Shown: piece after piece, positions 9,233 to 17,628 of the stretch
Layout: every line of letters starts with the position of its first letter
How positions within the stretch are numbered: position 1 is the stretch's first letter
From: CAYLRF01 sp964385995
Lineage (GTDB): Bacteria; Bacillota; Clostridia; Lachnospirales; Lachnospiraceae
DNA length: 28,255 bases
Assembly (NCBI GenBank): GCA_964385995.1
Contig: CAYLRF010000018.1
Span: 1 to 28,255 of the forward strand
Reading direction: 5' to 3'
The notes under the pieces: model-generated
Databases searched by the model: none
Seen by the model: the letters and a program-made list of their open reading frames with translations, nothing else
Told to the model about the DNA's origin: nothing
Position numbers and translations under genes: made by a program

Positions 9233-9266
9233 AGGGATGAGCAAACCCCGTGTTTTGCTCATCCCT
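9233..9266. other. Perfect 12-13 bp hairpin between feoB and the small gene
   Basis: GGGATGAGCAAA (9234-9245) pairs exactly with TTTGCTCATCCC (9254-9265), extended by one A-T pair; the loop is 8 bases. Neither strand has a T run after it, so it is not a standard terminator. In the feo transcript it would sit between feoB and the FeoB-associated gene, where it could stabilise or process the message. Function is inferred only. Confidence 0.55.
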
Positions 9267-9362
9267 ACTATGTTTATTGGCGGGAGTGCGAGCCGTTAAG
9301 TTTCTTCGGTAAGATATATCTCGCAATGTGCTTTAGTTAAACGGCGGTTTGTTTTTTCATTC

Positions 9363-11660
9363 TCATCCCGCCACCCGGGTCTTCTTCGGCTGCCGCTCTT
9401 TATTCGGTCTAAAGAGCAGATACAAAAAGCCCGCGAGGACGACCAGCGCCGCGACGGTTCCGAACCCGAAGGTTCTGTTTGAGATGGCGCTTGCGAACTG
9501 GTAAATGCAAAGCGAGGCGGCGTAGGCAAGCGCGGTCTGATAACCGATGGCGAACCATGTCCATTTGGCGCTGTTCATCTCTCTTTTTATGGCGCCGATG
9601 GCCGCGAAGCAAGGGGCGCACAGGAGATTAAACACCAGGAATGAATACCCGGAAGCGGCGGTAAAGCTTGAAGCGATATAAGACCATATTTCCGAGGCAT
9701 CCGCGGAGAGTTCGTCGAACCCGTGCAGTATGCCGAATGTGCCTACCACGTTCTCCTTTGCCACGAGTCCCGTGATCGCGGCGACAGCAGCCTTCCAGTT
9801 TCCCCAGCCGAGAGGTTTAAATATCCACGCGATAGCTCCGCCGATCACCGCCAGCAGGCCGTCGCCTAAGTCGTCTACCATGCAGAAGCGTCCGTTTACG
9901 AATCCGAAGCTTGACAGGAACCATACGACTATCGTGGAGAGCAGGATGATGGTGCCGGCTTTTTTTACGAAAGCCTTGGTTCTTTGCCACACGCTGCGAA
10001 AGACATTGCCGAGCGTAGGCCAATGATATGCCGGAAGCTCCATGACGAACGGCGCGGGGTCTCCCGCGAACATCTTCGTCTTTTTCAGGATAATGCCCGA
10101 GCAGATGACGGCGGCGACGCCCACGAAATACGCGCTCGGAGCTACCCAAGGGGACCTGCCGAAGATGGCGCTCGCGAACAGAGCGATGATCGGAAGTTTC
10201 GCGCTGCAGGGGATAAATGTCGTCGTCATCACGGTCATCCTGCGGTCGCGGTCATTTTCAATGGTGCGGGAGCCCATGACGGCGGGCACTCCGCAGCCGG
10301 TCGCGATCAGCATTGGGATAAATGATTTTCCCGACAGTCCGAATTTGCGGAAAATCCTATCCATGATGAAGGCGACTCTGGCCATATATCCGCAGGATTC
10401 CAGACAGGCGAGAAAGAAAAACAAAAGCAGCATCTGCGGGAGAAATCCCAGTACCGCGCCGAGACCCGCGATTATTCCGTCCAATATCAAACCCTGAAGC
10501 CAGTCGGCGCAGCCGATACTGTCCAGAAGATGTTCAACGGCCGGGGGTATGATGTTCGTGAAGAGTTCGTCATTTACCCAGTCGGTCGCGTAGGCTCCTA
10601 CCGTGGAGACGGTTATGAAATATACGACGAACATAACAACGGCGAAAATCGGAAGCGCGAGCCACCTGTTTGTGACGACGCGGTCTATCTTGTCCGATAT
10701 CGTGAGGGCGTCCTTTGACTTCTTATGATAACATCCTTTTATCACTTTGGCTATAAACTCATACCGTGCGTTGGTGATAATGCTTTCGGAATCGTCATCC
10801 AGCTTTTTTTCGGTCTCGGCGATGACGGATTCGATGTCACGCGCTACTTGCGTCGTCTGATTTTCCATATGCTTTAAATCGCCGGGCGCGCTGTCGGACG
10901 TGGATTTTGTGACACCTGAGACCGCGCCGGAGGCGGCGGTATCCCGGACAGCGCCGGACGCGTTTTGCGCGGAAAATTCTTTGGCGCTCGGGGTTTCTTT
11001 TCCGACAGAGGCGGTAGAAGCGATGGATATTTTTTCGTCGCGCTCAAAGAGTTTTATGGCATAAAAGCGCCGCTTTGTATCCGGTATGTCCGCGGGAAGG
11101 AGAGCGTCGATCACAGACAGAGCGTGTTCCGTATCGGGATCAAAAGACGGGACGCGTTTTGGAAGTTGATTTTCGCCGGCGATTTCCACCGCTTTTTTCG
11201 CGGCGTCGGCTACTCCGGTACCCTTAAGCGCCGAGATCTTCGTCACGGCAGCGCCCAGCTTTTCGGAAAGCGCGTCGGTATCGATACGGTCGCCGTTTTT
11301 ATTTACGGTATCCATCATATTTACGGCGATAAGCACGGGGATACCCAGTTCCAGAAGCTGAGTCGTAAGATAAAGATTTCGCTCGAGATTCGTGCCGTCC
11401 ACGATGTCGATAATGGCGTCCGGCTGTTCATTTATAAGATAATTTCGTGAGATGACTTCCTCCAGAGTGTAGGGAGATAAAGAGTAAATGCCGGGTAAAT
11501 CAGTGATCGTCACGTCCTTATGCCCTTTTAATTTGCCTTCTTTTTTCTCGACCGTGACGCCGGGCCAGTTGCCGACGTACTGACTCGCGCCGGTAAGCGC
11601 GTTAAAGAGTGTGGTCTTGCCGCTGTTCGGATTGCCGGCAAGCGCGATTCTGACAGACAT
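9363..11660 (-). CDS. feoB: Ferrous iron transport protein B
   Basis: GTPase-coupled Fe(II) permease of the cytoplasmic membrane, 765 residues. The N-terminal G domain has GNPNSGKT (residues 9-16), DLPG (54-57) and NMMD (114-117). The helical domain ends in EKKLDDDSESIITNARY. The membrane part carries the two Gate-type blocks, including CGVPAVMGSRTI and PCSAKLPI. A Ser/Ala/Thr-rich insertion of about 50 residues (roughly 213-265) sits between the G domain and the helical domain and is unusual. The start is the ATG at 11660 with AAAAGGAGG about 10 bases upstream; the in-frame start ten codons earlier lies before that site. An operator-like palindrome lies in the 136-bp gap after feoA. Confidence 0.97.
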   Translation of the reverse strand: MSVRIALAGNPNSGKTTLFNALTGASQYVGNWPGVTVEKKEGKLKGHKDVTITDLPGIYSLSPYTLEEVISRNYLINEQPDAIIDIVDGTNLERNLYLTTQLLELGIPVLIAVNMMDTVNKNGDRIDTDALSEKLGAAVTKISALKGTGVADAAKKAVEIAGENQLPKRVPSFDPDTEHALSVIDALLPADIPDTKRRFYAIKLFERDEKISIASTASVGKETPSAKEFSAQNASGAVRDTAASGAVSGVTKSTSDSAPGDLKHMENQTTQVARDIESVIAETEKKLDDDSESIITNARYEFIAKVIKGCYHKKSKDALTISDKIDRVVTNRWLALPIFAVVMFVVYFITVSTVGAYATDWVNDELFTNIIPPAVEHLLDSIGCADWLQGLILDGIIAGLGAVLGFLPQMLLLFFFLACLESCGYMARVAFIMDRIFRKFGLSGKSFIPMLIATGCGVPAVMGSRTIENDRDRRMTVMTTTFIPCSAKLPIIALFASAIFGRSPWVAPSAYFVGVAAVICSGIILKKTKMFAGDPAPFVMELPAYHWPTLGNVFRSVWQRTKAFVKKAGTIILLSTIVVWFLSSFGFVNGRFCMVDDLGDGLLAVIGGAIAWIFKPLGWGNWKAAVAAITGLVAKENVVGTFGILHGFDELSADASEIWSYIASSFTAASGYSFLVFNLLCAPCFAAIGAIKREMNSAKWTWFAIGYQTALAYAASLCIYQFASAISNRTFGFGTVAALVVLAGFLYLLFRPNKERQPKKTRVAG

Positions 11661-11732
11661 TTTGCGAACTCCTCCTTTTCGGTAATTCACTGTAAAAAAT
11701 ACTTAAATTAAGATACGCTGACCCGCGTATAT

Positions 11733-11748
11733 GTTAGCGGGCACTAAC
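11733..11748. promoter_or_regulatory. Palindromic iron-regulator-type site before feoB
   Basis: The 16-mer GTTAGCGGGCACTAAC has the same GTTAG-N6-CTAAC arms as the two sites upstream of the operon. It lies in the feoA-feoB gap, next to a hairpin GCCGAA/TTCGGC (11753-11775) with an A/T-rich loop. Probably an internal operator, letting feoB respond separately. Confidence 0.55.
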
Positions 11749-11796
11749 TTAAAGCCGAAAAAAATAAAAATTCGGCAGATTTAAGTACCTGTGGCG

Positions 11797-12018
11797 TCAC
11801 TTGACCTCCACCATGTCTGCGTCGGCCTTGCGAAGCGACAGTTCATAACCGCGCACCGTGACTTCCACGGGGTCTCCCAGCGGCGCGACCTTGCGAACGT
11901 ACACGTCGGTTCCCTTGGTAATGCCCATGTCCATGATGCGGCGCTTCACGGCTCCCTCGCCGTGAATCTTTACGACCGAGACGGTGTTGCCGCACTTGAC
12001 TTGTCTTAATGTCCGCAT
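11797..12018 (-). CDS. feoA: Ferrous iron transport protein A (second copy)
   Basis: Small cytoplasmic SH3-like protein thought to modulate FeoB; 73 residues. It shows the family pattern: an N-terminal strand KCGNTVSVVKI, then RRIMDMGITKGTDVYV, and PVEVTVRGYELSLRKADADMV at the end. The ATG at 12018 has AAAGGAGGTG just upstream. It follows the other feoA copy by 32 bp and precedes feoB. Two feoA genes in front of one feoB is a common clostridial arrangement. This copy keeps the typical FeoA ending (ELSLRKADA), so it is the more canonical of the two. Confidence 0.93.
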   Translation of the reverse strand: MRTLRQVKCGNTVSVVKIHGEGAVKRRIMDMGITKGTDVYVRKVAPLGDPVEVTVRGYELSLRKADADMVEVK

Positions 12019-12050
12019 ATAACACCTCCTTTATGACTTTTGCCCGTCAC

Positions 12051-12260
12051 TTACACCATGATTTTGTTTGCCATCTCGCTGCTTATGGCGACTCTGGAAT
12101 CCTTCACGTGCACGATCACATTGCCGTTGTTGCCGGAAAGCAGCGTCACTTCCTCGCCGGGGACGAAGCCGATACCCTCTAAAAAGCGCCTCGCCTTGTC
12201 ATTCCCGCCGATTCGTATGATACGGTGCTTCTCTCCCATGCTTGCGATTGTAAGCGGCAT
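12051..12260 (-). CDS. feoA: FeoA domain protein (first gene of the feo operon)
   Basis: A 69-residue FeoA-like protein, MPLTIASMGEKHRIIRIGG then RRFLEGIGFVPGEEVTLL and a short C-terminal strand segment ending KIMV. The G-x-G-F-x-P-G-x-x-V block is the FeoA core. It is more divergent than the downstream copy. The ATG at 12260 has AAAGGAGG (12267-12274) close upstream; an in-frame start 19 codons earlier would run through that site towards the operators and is rejected. As promoter-proximal gene it is the first translated product of the iron-uptake transcript. Confidence 0.9.
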   Translation of the reverse strand: MPLTIASMGEKHRIIRIGGNDKARRFLEGIGFVPGEEVTLLSGNNGNVIVHVKDSRVAISSEMANKIMV

Positions 12261-12309
12261 ATTAAACCTCCTTTCAAAGAACATCTCGGCAGAATCCGTC
12301 CGCAACATA

Positions 12310-12361
12310 GTTAGCACTCACTAACCTCATATAAGTTAGCACTCACTAACCGCTGTGTCAA
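12310..12361 (-). promoter_or_regulatory. feo operon promoter with two tandem operators
   Basis: Two identical 16-mers GTTAGCACTCACTAAC lie at 12310-12325 and 12335-12350, start to start 25 bp. On the minus strand a TTGACA -35 is at 12361-12356; the expected -10 position (12338-12333, TAACTT, weak) falls in the proximal operator. A repressor bound here would block polymerase. The arms resemble sites of the DtxR/IdeR/MntR group, so iron-dependent repression is likely, but the regulator is not in the window. Confidence 0.65.
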
Positions 12362-12395
12362 CTGTTTTTTTAAAAATCGCGGGAAGGGCTTAAAA

Positions 12396-12424
12396 TTGCT
12401 TTTTTCCATACGCTGTAATATAAT
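12396..12424 (+). promoter_or_regulatory. Probable promoter of the nucleotidyltransferase-galE genes
   Basis: TTGCTT (12396-12401), a 17-bp spacer and a perfect TATAAT (12419-12424). It lies about 95 bp upstream of the start codon and back to back with the feo promoter. Confidence 0.55.
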
Positions 12425-12518
12425 GAAGCGGAGGTTTTGCGCCGCGGACGGGACTTTAGCCTTTTTCATCTTCGTCCTCGTTGACGGCGCGGCAGGATGT
12501 ACTTACGGAGGTTACCGG

Positions 12519-13604
12519 ATGAAAAAGCCCATACTTGTTATCATGGCGGCCGGCATGGGAAGCCGCTACGGAGGCCTAAAGCAGATAGATCCCGTGGATG
12601 AGCAGGGCGACATAATCGTAGATTTTTCGGTTTACGACGCTGTGAGGGCGGGTTTCGGCAAAGTCATATTTATCATAAAAGAGGAAAATGACGCCGTCTT
12701 CAGGCAGACCGTCGCGAGTCACTTTAAGGACGCTGTCGAAGTCGAATATGCTTATCAAAGGCTAGAGGAAATCCCGTCGGGGTTTAAGATCCCAGAAGGT
12801 AGGGTAAAGCCGTGGGGAACAGCTCACGCGGTACTTTCGTGCGCCGACATGATTGACGCGCCGTTCGCGGTGATAAACGCCGATGATTTTTACGGCAGAG
12901 AGGCGTTTGTCAGGATTCATGATTTCCTGGCCGGCCTCGAAGAAAACGGCGGCGCGTTCGGATCCGTCCCGGAAAGCACGGCCGCCGACAATGCCGAAGC
13001 TGACAGTGGCGTCTTCGGTGACGGAACTGCCGCGAAAAGCGCCGACCCAGTGAGCGCCTCCGCCGGGAGTGCCGCCTTCAGATCCGTCCCGGAAAGCACA
13101 GCCGCCGATGACGCAGTTTCTACTTACGCTATGGTCGGGTTTAGACTCGCGAATACCCTTACCGATAACGGCTACGTCTCGCGGGGTGTGTGCGAAGTCG
13201 ACCGGGCGGGGGAGCTTATCGGCATTACAGAAAGGACCCGCATAGTAAGGAGCGGTTCGGGCGCGGCCTATTCGCCCGATGACGGTATAAGCTGGGTGCC
13301 TGTCGATCCCGAAAGCACGGTGTCCATGAATCTGTGGGGATTTACGCCTGATTTTACGGAGAGGATAAGGGACGGATTCCCCGCGTTTCTCGCGAGAGGC
13401 TTAAAAGAGAACCCTTTAAAATGCGAGTATTTTCTTCCGTCCGTGGTTCAGGATCTCATAAGGTCCGGCAGGGCGCGGGTTAATGTGCTGACATCCGGCG
13501 ACAAATGGTACGGGGTCACTTACAGGGAAGACAAACCGAAGGTAGGCGCCGCGATTAAAGATATGAAAGAGAAAGGTATTTATCCCGAATATTTGTGGAG
13601 ATGA
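12519..13604 (+). CDS. Sugar-phosphate nucleotidyltransferase family protein
   Basis: A 361-residue enzyme of the NTP-transferase fold, which joins a nucleotide to a sugar phosphate. It opens with the signature MAAGMGSRYGGLKQ and has the metal/sugar region INADDFYG. The exact sugar cannot be told. Its position before galE suggests nucleotide-sugar supply for polysaccharides. The ATG at 12519 is chosen after ACGGAG (12505-12510); earlier in-frame starts begin in the promoter. Residues about 145-197 are an Ala/Ser-rich insertion that holds an in-frame 120-bp duplication (VPESTAAD occurs twice). It separates FLAGLEENGG from TYAMVGFRL, which are normally close together in this family, so it is probably a surface loop. 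Confidence 0.88.
   Translation: MKKPILVIMAAGMGSRYGGLKQIDPVDEQGDIIVDFSVYDAVRAGFGKVIFIIKEENDAVFRQTVASHFKDAVEVEYAYQRLEEIPSGFKIPEGRVKPWGTAHAVLSCADMIDAPFAVINADDFYGREAFVRIHDFLAGLEENGGAFGSVPESTAADNAEADSGVFGDGTAAKSADPVSASAGSAAFRSVPESTAADDAVSTYAMVGFRLANTLTDNGYVSRGVCEVDRAGELIGITERTRIVRSGSGAAYSPDDGISWVPVDPESTVSMNLWGFTPDFTERIRDGFPAFLARGLKENPLKCEYFLPSVVQDLIRSGRARVNVLTSGDKWYGVTYREDKPKVGAAIKDMKEKGIYPEYLWR
12961..13108 (+). repeat. In-frame 120-bp duplication within the nucleotidyltransferase gene
   Basis: Positions 12961-12988 and 13081-13108 match at 27 of 28 bases and lie exactly 120 bp apart. Both encode VPESTAAD in the same frame. The rest of the unit has diverged into Ala/Ser/Gly-rich sequence. Confidence 0.85.
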
Positions 13605-13650
13605 GACGAAGTTTACGGACACGCGAAAACGCGTCGGGAAAGAGGAAATC

Positions 13651-14667
13651 ATGAGGATACTTGTTACCGGAGGGGCGGGTTACATAGGAAGTCATACCTG
13701 CGTCGAGCTTTTGGAGGCGGGTTACGAGGTGGTCGCGCTTGACAATCTTTGCAATTCCTGCCGCGAGTCGTTAAAGAGGGTCGGAGGGATCACGGGAAAA
13801 GAGATACCTTTTTATGAGGCGGATATCCGCGATAAGGCCGCGCTAAGGGATATTTTCGCGAAGGAAAATATAGACGCCGTCATTCATTTTGCCGGATTAA
13901 AGGCGGTGGGCGAATCGGTGGAAAAGCCGCTCGAGTATTATGAGAATAATATCGGCGGGACGCTTACCCTGTGCGAGGCCATGAGGGAAGCCGGGGTGAA
14001 AAACATCATTTTCAGCTCATCCGCGACAGTTTACGGGGATCCGGCGTTCGTGCCCATCACAGAGGAGTGCCCGAAGGGTAAATGCACGAACCCCTATGGG
14101 TGGACGAAGTCGATGATTGAACAGATCCTGACCGACCTGCATACGGCGGACCATGAGTGGAATGTCGTCCTTTTGCGGTATTTTAATCCGGTCGGGGCGC
14201 ATAAGAGCGGGCTTATCGGCGAAGATCCGAAGGGTATCCCCAATAACCTCATGCCCTATATCAGTCAGGTGGCCGTGGGAAAGAGAGAGTATCTGGGCGT
14301 ATTCGGAGACGATTACGACACGCCCGACGGAACGGGAGTGCGCGATTACATCCACGTCTGCGATCTCGCGGCGGGACATGTGCGGGCGCTTGCCAAGATA
14401 AAGGAAAAAGCGGGAGTTTGCGTTTACAACCTCGGGACGGGAGTGGGGTATTCCGTACTCGACATGGTGAAGGCGTTCGGGAAAGCGGCGGGAAAGGACA
14501 TACCGTATAAGATCCTCCCCAGACGACCGGGCGACATCGCGACCTGCTACGCCGACCCCTCGAAGGCGAAAAGGGAGCTGAACTGGCAGGCGACGCGCGG
14601 AATCGACGAGATGTGCGCCGACTCTTACAGGTGGCAGAAGAATAACCCCGACGGGTACGGGAAATAG
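13651..14667 (+). CDS. galE: UDP-glucose 4-epimerase
   Basis: Cytoplasmic NAD-dependent enzyme interconverting UDP-glucose and UDP-galactose; 338 residues, the usual length. The NAD-binding motif GGAGYIGSH is at residues 7-15. Catalytic SSSATVYG (Ser) and YGWTK (Tyr-x3-Lys) are in the right order, and the substrate-binding part includes YFNPVGAH. The ATG at 13651 has GGGAAAGAGG upstream, 46 bp after the nucleotidyltransferase, so the two are probably one transcript. The pair would feed galactose metabolism and cell-surface polysaccharide synthesis. Confidence 0.96.
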   Translation: MRILVTGGAGYIGSHTCVELLEAGYEVVALDNLCNSCRESLKRVGGITGKEIPFYEADIRDKAALRDIFAKENIDAVIHFAGLKAVGESVEKPLEYYENNIGGTLTLCEAMREAGVKNIIFSSSATVYGDPAFVPITEECPKGKCTNPYGWTKSMIEQILTDLHTADHEWNVVLLRYFNPVGAHKSGLIGEDPKGIPNNLMPYISQVAVGKREYLGVFGDDYDTPDGTGVRDYIHVCDLAAGHVRALAKIKEKAGVCVYNLGTGVGYSVLDMVKAFGKAAGKDIPYKILPRRPGDIATCYADPSKAKRELNWQATRGIDEMCADSYRWQKNNPDGYGK

Positions 14668-14707
14668 ATGAAAGTATTGACAGACGTTGTATCGGGAAGG
14701 GAACCGC

Positions 14708-16753
14708 ATGAATAAAGACCTGCGAGTCAGCCGAAAACTTAAGGTATGGCTGCTGCTGCCCGTCATCACGGCGGCGCTGCTTTTGGCGGCGGACGCGTGG
14801 CTTTTTACCGTCGACATCACAGCCGGGGCGGTCTGCGCGGCCGTCTTAATTATCTATATCATCGCGGCAGTCATTTTGTATTTTCGCGAGCAATCCCTGC
14901 TTTTATCTCAGGTCGCGAATACAGCCGCTCATCACAGCTTCGCGCAAAACGAACTCTTAAATGAACTTTCGACGCCCTATGCCATCCTGACGGAGGACGG
15001 AAAGGTAGTATGGGGAAACAGAAAGTTTCTCGAGATTTTCGGTAAAGACGCCAAAGACAAATACTTAAGCGCCTACATTAAGGAATTAAACAGGGCGGTG
15101 TTTCCGAAAGAAAGCGGGGAGAAAAAGGAGATCTCCGCTTCCTACGGCGGCAGAGATTACGAGGTAGGAGTCTCTGTCATAAAAAATCAAGGTGAAGACT
15201 CCGGAGATTTCGATACGGCGAAAAACACGACCGGCGCGGATATGGTGGCGTGCGCGTTCACGGACGTCACCGAGGTGAACCGCCTCATTAAGGCGAATGA
15301 CGCGGAGAAACTCGTCACCGGGCTTATTTACATCGACAATTACGATGAAGTCATGGGAAGCGTCGAGGAAGTGAGACAGTCGCTTCTTATCGCCCTGATA
15401 GATCGCAAGATAAATCAATACATCGGCGGTCTGGACGGTCTGGTAAAGAAGATGGAGAAAGATAAATATTTCTTCGTCATGAAGATGTCCGCTTTCTCGA
15501 ATATGCAGTCGGGCAAATTCTCCGTGCTCGGCGACGCAAAGGCAGTAAATATCGGAAATACGATCCCCGTCACATTAAGTATCGGTGTCGGGCTTCCGTC
15601 GGAGACTTACGCGCAAAGTTATAATTACGCGAGGTCCGCGATAGATATGGCACTCGCGCGCGGCGGAGATCAGGCGGTCATAAAGAGCGCGGCCGGCATA
15701 AATTTCTACGGAGGAACAAGCAGGCAGCAGTCGAGAAATACCAGAGTAAAGGCGAGAGTGAAGGCCGAGGCCCTGCGTGAGTTTATCCTGACCAAGGATC
15801 AGGTGATCGTGACGGGTCACAAGATCGCGGACGCGGACTCCTTCGGCGCGGCGGTCGGCATCTGGCGGGCGGCGAGGCTCCTTGAAAAGAAAGCGTGTAT
15901 CGTGATCGACGACGTCACCATGGCGGTTCGTCCCCTGTATGACGCCTTTCGCGAGAGCGGCGCTTATCCCGAGAACATGTTCATCAGATCGCAGGAGGCC
16001 GAGGCGATCGTAAATAATAACACCATGGTCGTGGTCGTGGATACGAATAAGCCCGAGATCACACAGTGCCCGCAGCTGCTTAAAAAGACTAAGACAATCG
16101 TCGTCTTCGACCATCACAGGCAGGGCAAAAGTATCATAGAAAACGCGGTGCTTTCCTATATCGAGCCTTACGCCTCATCGACCGCGGAAATGGTGTCGGA
16201 AATGCTCCAGTATTTCGACTCGGACATGAAGATCTCGGCGCTTGAGGCAAACAGCATGTACGCCGGGATCATGATAGACACGTGTAATTTCACCAACCGC
16301 ACGGGAGTTCGGACATTTGAGGCGGCGGCGTTCTTAAGAAGGTGCGGCGCGGATCCGAACTACGTGAGAAGGATATTTCGCGATGACATCGCCACTTACC
16401 GCGCGAAGGCCAAGGTCATATCCGAAGCCGAAGTTTACCGCGACGCCTACGTCATCTCTAAGTATGCCGGATCTGATGCCGACAGCCCTACCGTCATCGG
16501 CGCTCAGGCAGCGGACGAGCTGTTAAATATCAGCGGGATCAAGGCGTCATTCGTGCTGACCGAGTACGACGGGCGGATTTTCGTGAGCGCGAGAGCCATA
16601 GAGGGCGTCAGTGTGCAGCTAATCATGGAGAAACTGGACGGCGGCGGACACAGCACGGTAGCGGGAGCGCAGTTTAATCACACGGACATGCAAAGCGCGG
16701 TGGCGGAGCTGAAGAGAGTCATAGGAGAGATGATAGACGCGGGCGATCTGTAA
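14708..16753 (+). CDS. gdpP: Cyclic-di-AMP phosphodiesterase, GdpP type
   Basis: Membrane protein of 681 residues that hydrolyses the second messenger c-di-AMP. Two membrane helices (about 12-33 and 37-58) are followed by a PAS-like domain (TPYAILTEDGKVVWGN), a degenerate GGDEF-like domain (ending TLSIGVG) and a DHH/DHHA1 catalytic part. DHH motifs are VTGHKIADADSFGAA, VVVDTNKP, FDHH (468-470) and MIDTCNF; the DHHA1 signature is GGGHSTVAGAQ. The soluble NrnA-type DHH enzymes lack the membrane, PAS and GGDEF parts, so GdpP is the right call. The ATG at 14708 follows GGGAAGGG; the TTG at 14687 is less well placed. rplI and dnaB follow, as in many Firmicutes. Its last 19 codons are the first unit of a tandem repeat. 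Confidence 0.95.
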   Translation: MNKDLRVSRKLKVWLLLPVITAALLLAADAWLFTVDITAGAVCAAVLIIYIIAAVILYFREQSLLLSQVANTAAHHSFAQNELLNELSTPYAILTEDGKVVWGNRKFLEIFGKDAKDKYLSAYIKELNRAVFPKESGEKKEISASYGGRDYEVGVSVIKNQGEDSGDFDTAKNTTGADMVACAFTDVTEVNRLIKANDAEKLVTGLIYIDNYDEVMGSVEEVRQSLLIALIDRKINQYIGGLDGLVKKMEKDKYFFVMKMSAFSNMQSGKFSVLGDAKAVNIGNTIPVTLSIGVGLPSETYAQSYNYARSAIDMALARGGDQAVIKSAAGINFYGGTSRQQSRNTRVKARVKAEALREFILTKDQVIVTGHKIADADSFGAAVGIWRAARLLEKKACIVIDDVTMAVRPLYDAFRESGAYPENMFIRSQEAEAIVNNNTMVVVVDTNKPEITQCPQLLKKTKTIVVFDHHRQGKSIIENAVLSYIEPYASSTAEMVSEMLQYFDSDMKISALEANSMYAGIMIDTCNFTNRTGVRTFEAAAFLRRCGADPNYVRRIFRDDIATYRAKAKVISEAEVYRDAYVISKYAGSDADSPTVIGAQAADELLNISGIKASFVLTEYDGRIFVSARAIEGVSVQLIMEKLDGGGHSTVAGAQFNHTDMQSAVAELKRVIGEMIDAGDL

Positions 16754-17060
16754 GCGGGACGCCGGGTGCGCGGATGGGTCACACAGGCACGCGCGGCGCG
16801 GTGGCGGAACTGAAGAGAGTCATAGGCGAGATGATAGACGCCGGGGATCTGTAAGCGGGACGCCGGGCGCGGTTCGTCACACAGGCACGCGCGGCACATA
16901 TGTCAAGCGCGACGGCACAGCTGAAGAGAATACGAGGCGAGAGCGGCAGACGCGGGCGATCTGTGAGCGTGACGCCGGACGCACGGATGGGTCACGCAGG
17001 CACGCGCGACGCGGCGGCGGAGCCCAAGAGAGTCATGGGTGAGATGACAGACGCCGGAGG
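16695..17060 (+). repeat. Four tandem units echoing the gdpP 3' end
   Basis: Units begin near 16695, 16796, 16907 and 17009 (periods 101, 111 and 102 bp). Unit 1 holds the last gdpP codons, the stop and about 40 bp after it. Unit 2 encodes the same peptide (AVAELKRVIGEMIDAGDL and stop), with differences only at third codon positions. Units 3 and 4 are more decayed and have lost the frame. This array fills the 358-bp gap before rplI; no other gene is seen there. Confidence 0.85.
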
Positions 17061-17111
17061 TGCCCTCACATGGGTTTGTCGGCGATTTTCACGGAAAGGC
17101 GGATCATTTAT

Positions 17112-17558
17112 ATGCAGGTTATACTTACGGAGGATGTGAGGTCCCTCGGCAAAAAGGGAGATATCGTAAATGTAAACGACGGATACGCGAGAAATTATCT
17201 TCTGCCGAAGAAGCTGGGCCTTATCGCCGACGCGAAGAATGTCAATGAGTTAAAGCAGCGTCAGGCAAGCGAAGAGAGAGCCGCGAAGCTTCGGCTTCAG
17301 GAGGCGAAGGATCTGGCCGCGAAGATCGAGGCCGGGCACATCACGGTCGCGGTGAAGTTCGGAGAGGGCGGGAGAGCGTTCGGCTCCGTATCGTCAAAAG
17401 AGATAGCCGCCGCGGCAAAGGAGCAGATGGGCCTTGACATTGACAGAAAGAAGATACAGCTTGCGGAGCCGATAAAGACCGCGGGAGAGCATACTGTCAC
17501 GCTGAGACTTCACGCGGATGTGACGGCGCGGCTGAAACTTAACGTCGCGGAAGCGTAG
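17112..17558 (+). CDS. rplI: 50S ribosomal protein L9
   Basis: Large-subunit protein bound at the base of the L1 stalk, 148 residues, the standard size. It starts MQVILTEDVRSLGKKGDIV and has the N-domain block GYARNYLLPKKLGLIA, a long central helix rich in Glu/Lys/Ala, and the C-domain ending TARLKLNV. The ATG at 17112 has a modest AAAGGCGG (17095-17102). An in-frame start 14 codons earlier adds residues not found in L9. It sits between gdpP and dnaB. Confidence 0.96.
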   Translation: MQVILTEDVRSLGKKGDIVNVNDGYARNYLLPKKLGLIADAKNVNELKQRQASEERAAKLRLQEAKDLAAKIEAGHITVAVKFGEGGRAFGSVSSKEIAAAAKEQMGLDIDRKKIQLAEPIKTAGEHTVTLRLHADVTARLKLNVAEA

Positions 17559-17590
17559 GATCCGATACCGGATACGGTTTAAATCTGATT

Positions 17591-17628
17591 TAGTGGGAAA
17601 CGCGATTTTTAGTGGGGAACGCGATTCA
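17591..17628 (+). repeat. 19-bp tandem duplication at the dnaB ribosome-binding region
   Basis: TAGTGGGAAACGCGATTTT (17591-17609) is followed directly by TAGTGGGGAACGCGATTCA (17610-17628), 16 of 19 bases the same. The second copy supplies the weak GGGG binding site and the A of the dnaB start codon. Confidence 0.8.

Noticed and set aside
12396..12518. N-terminal extension of the nucleotidyltransferase
   Set aside because: The extended start overlaps the -35 element of the promoter, and the added residues precede a conventional enzyme N-terminus that has its own binding site.
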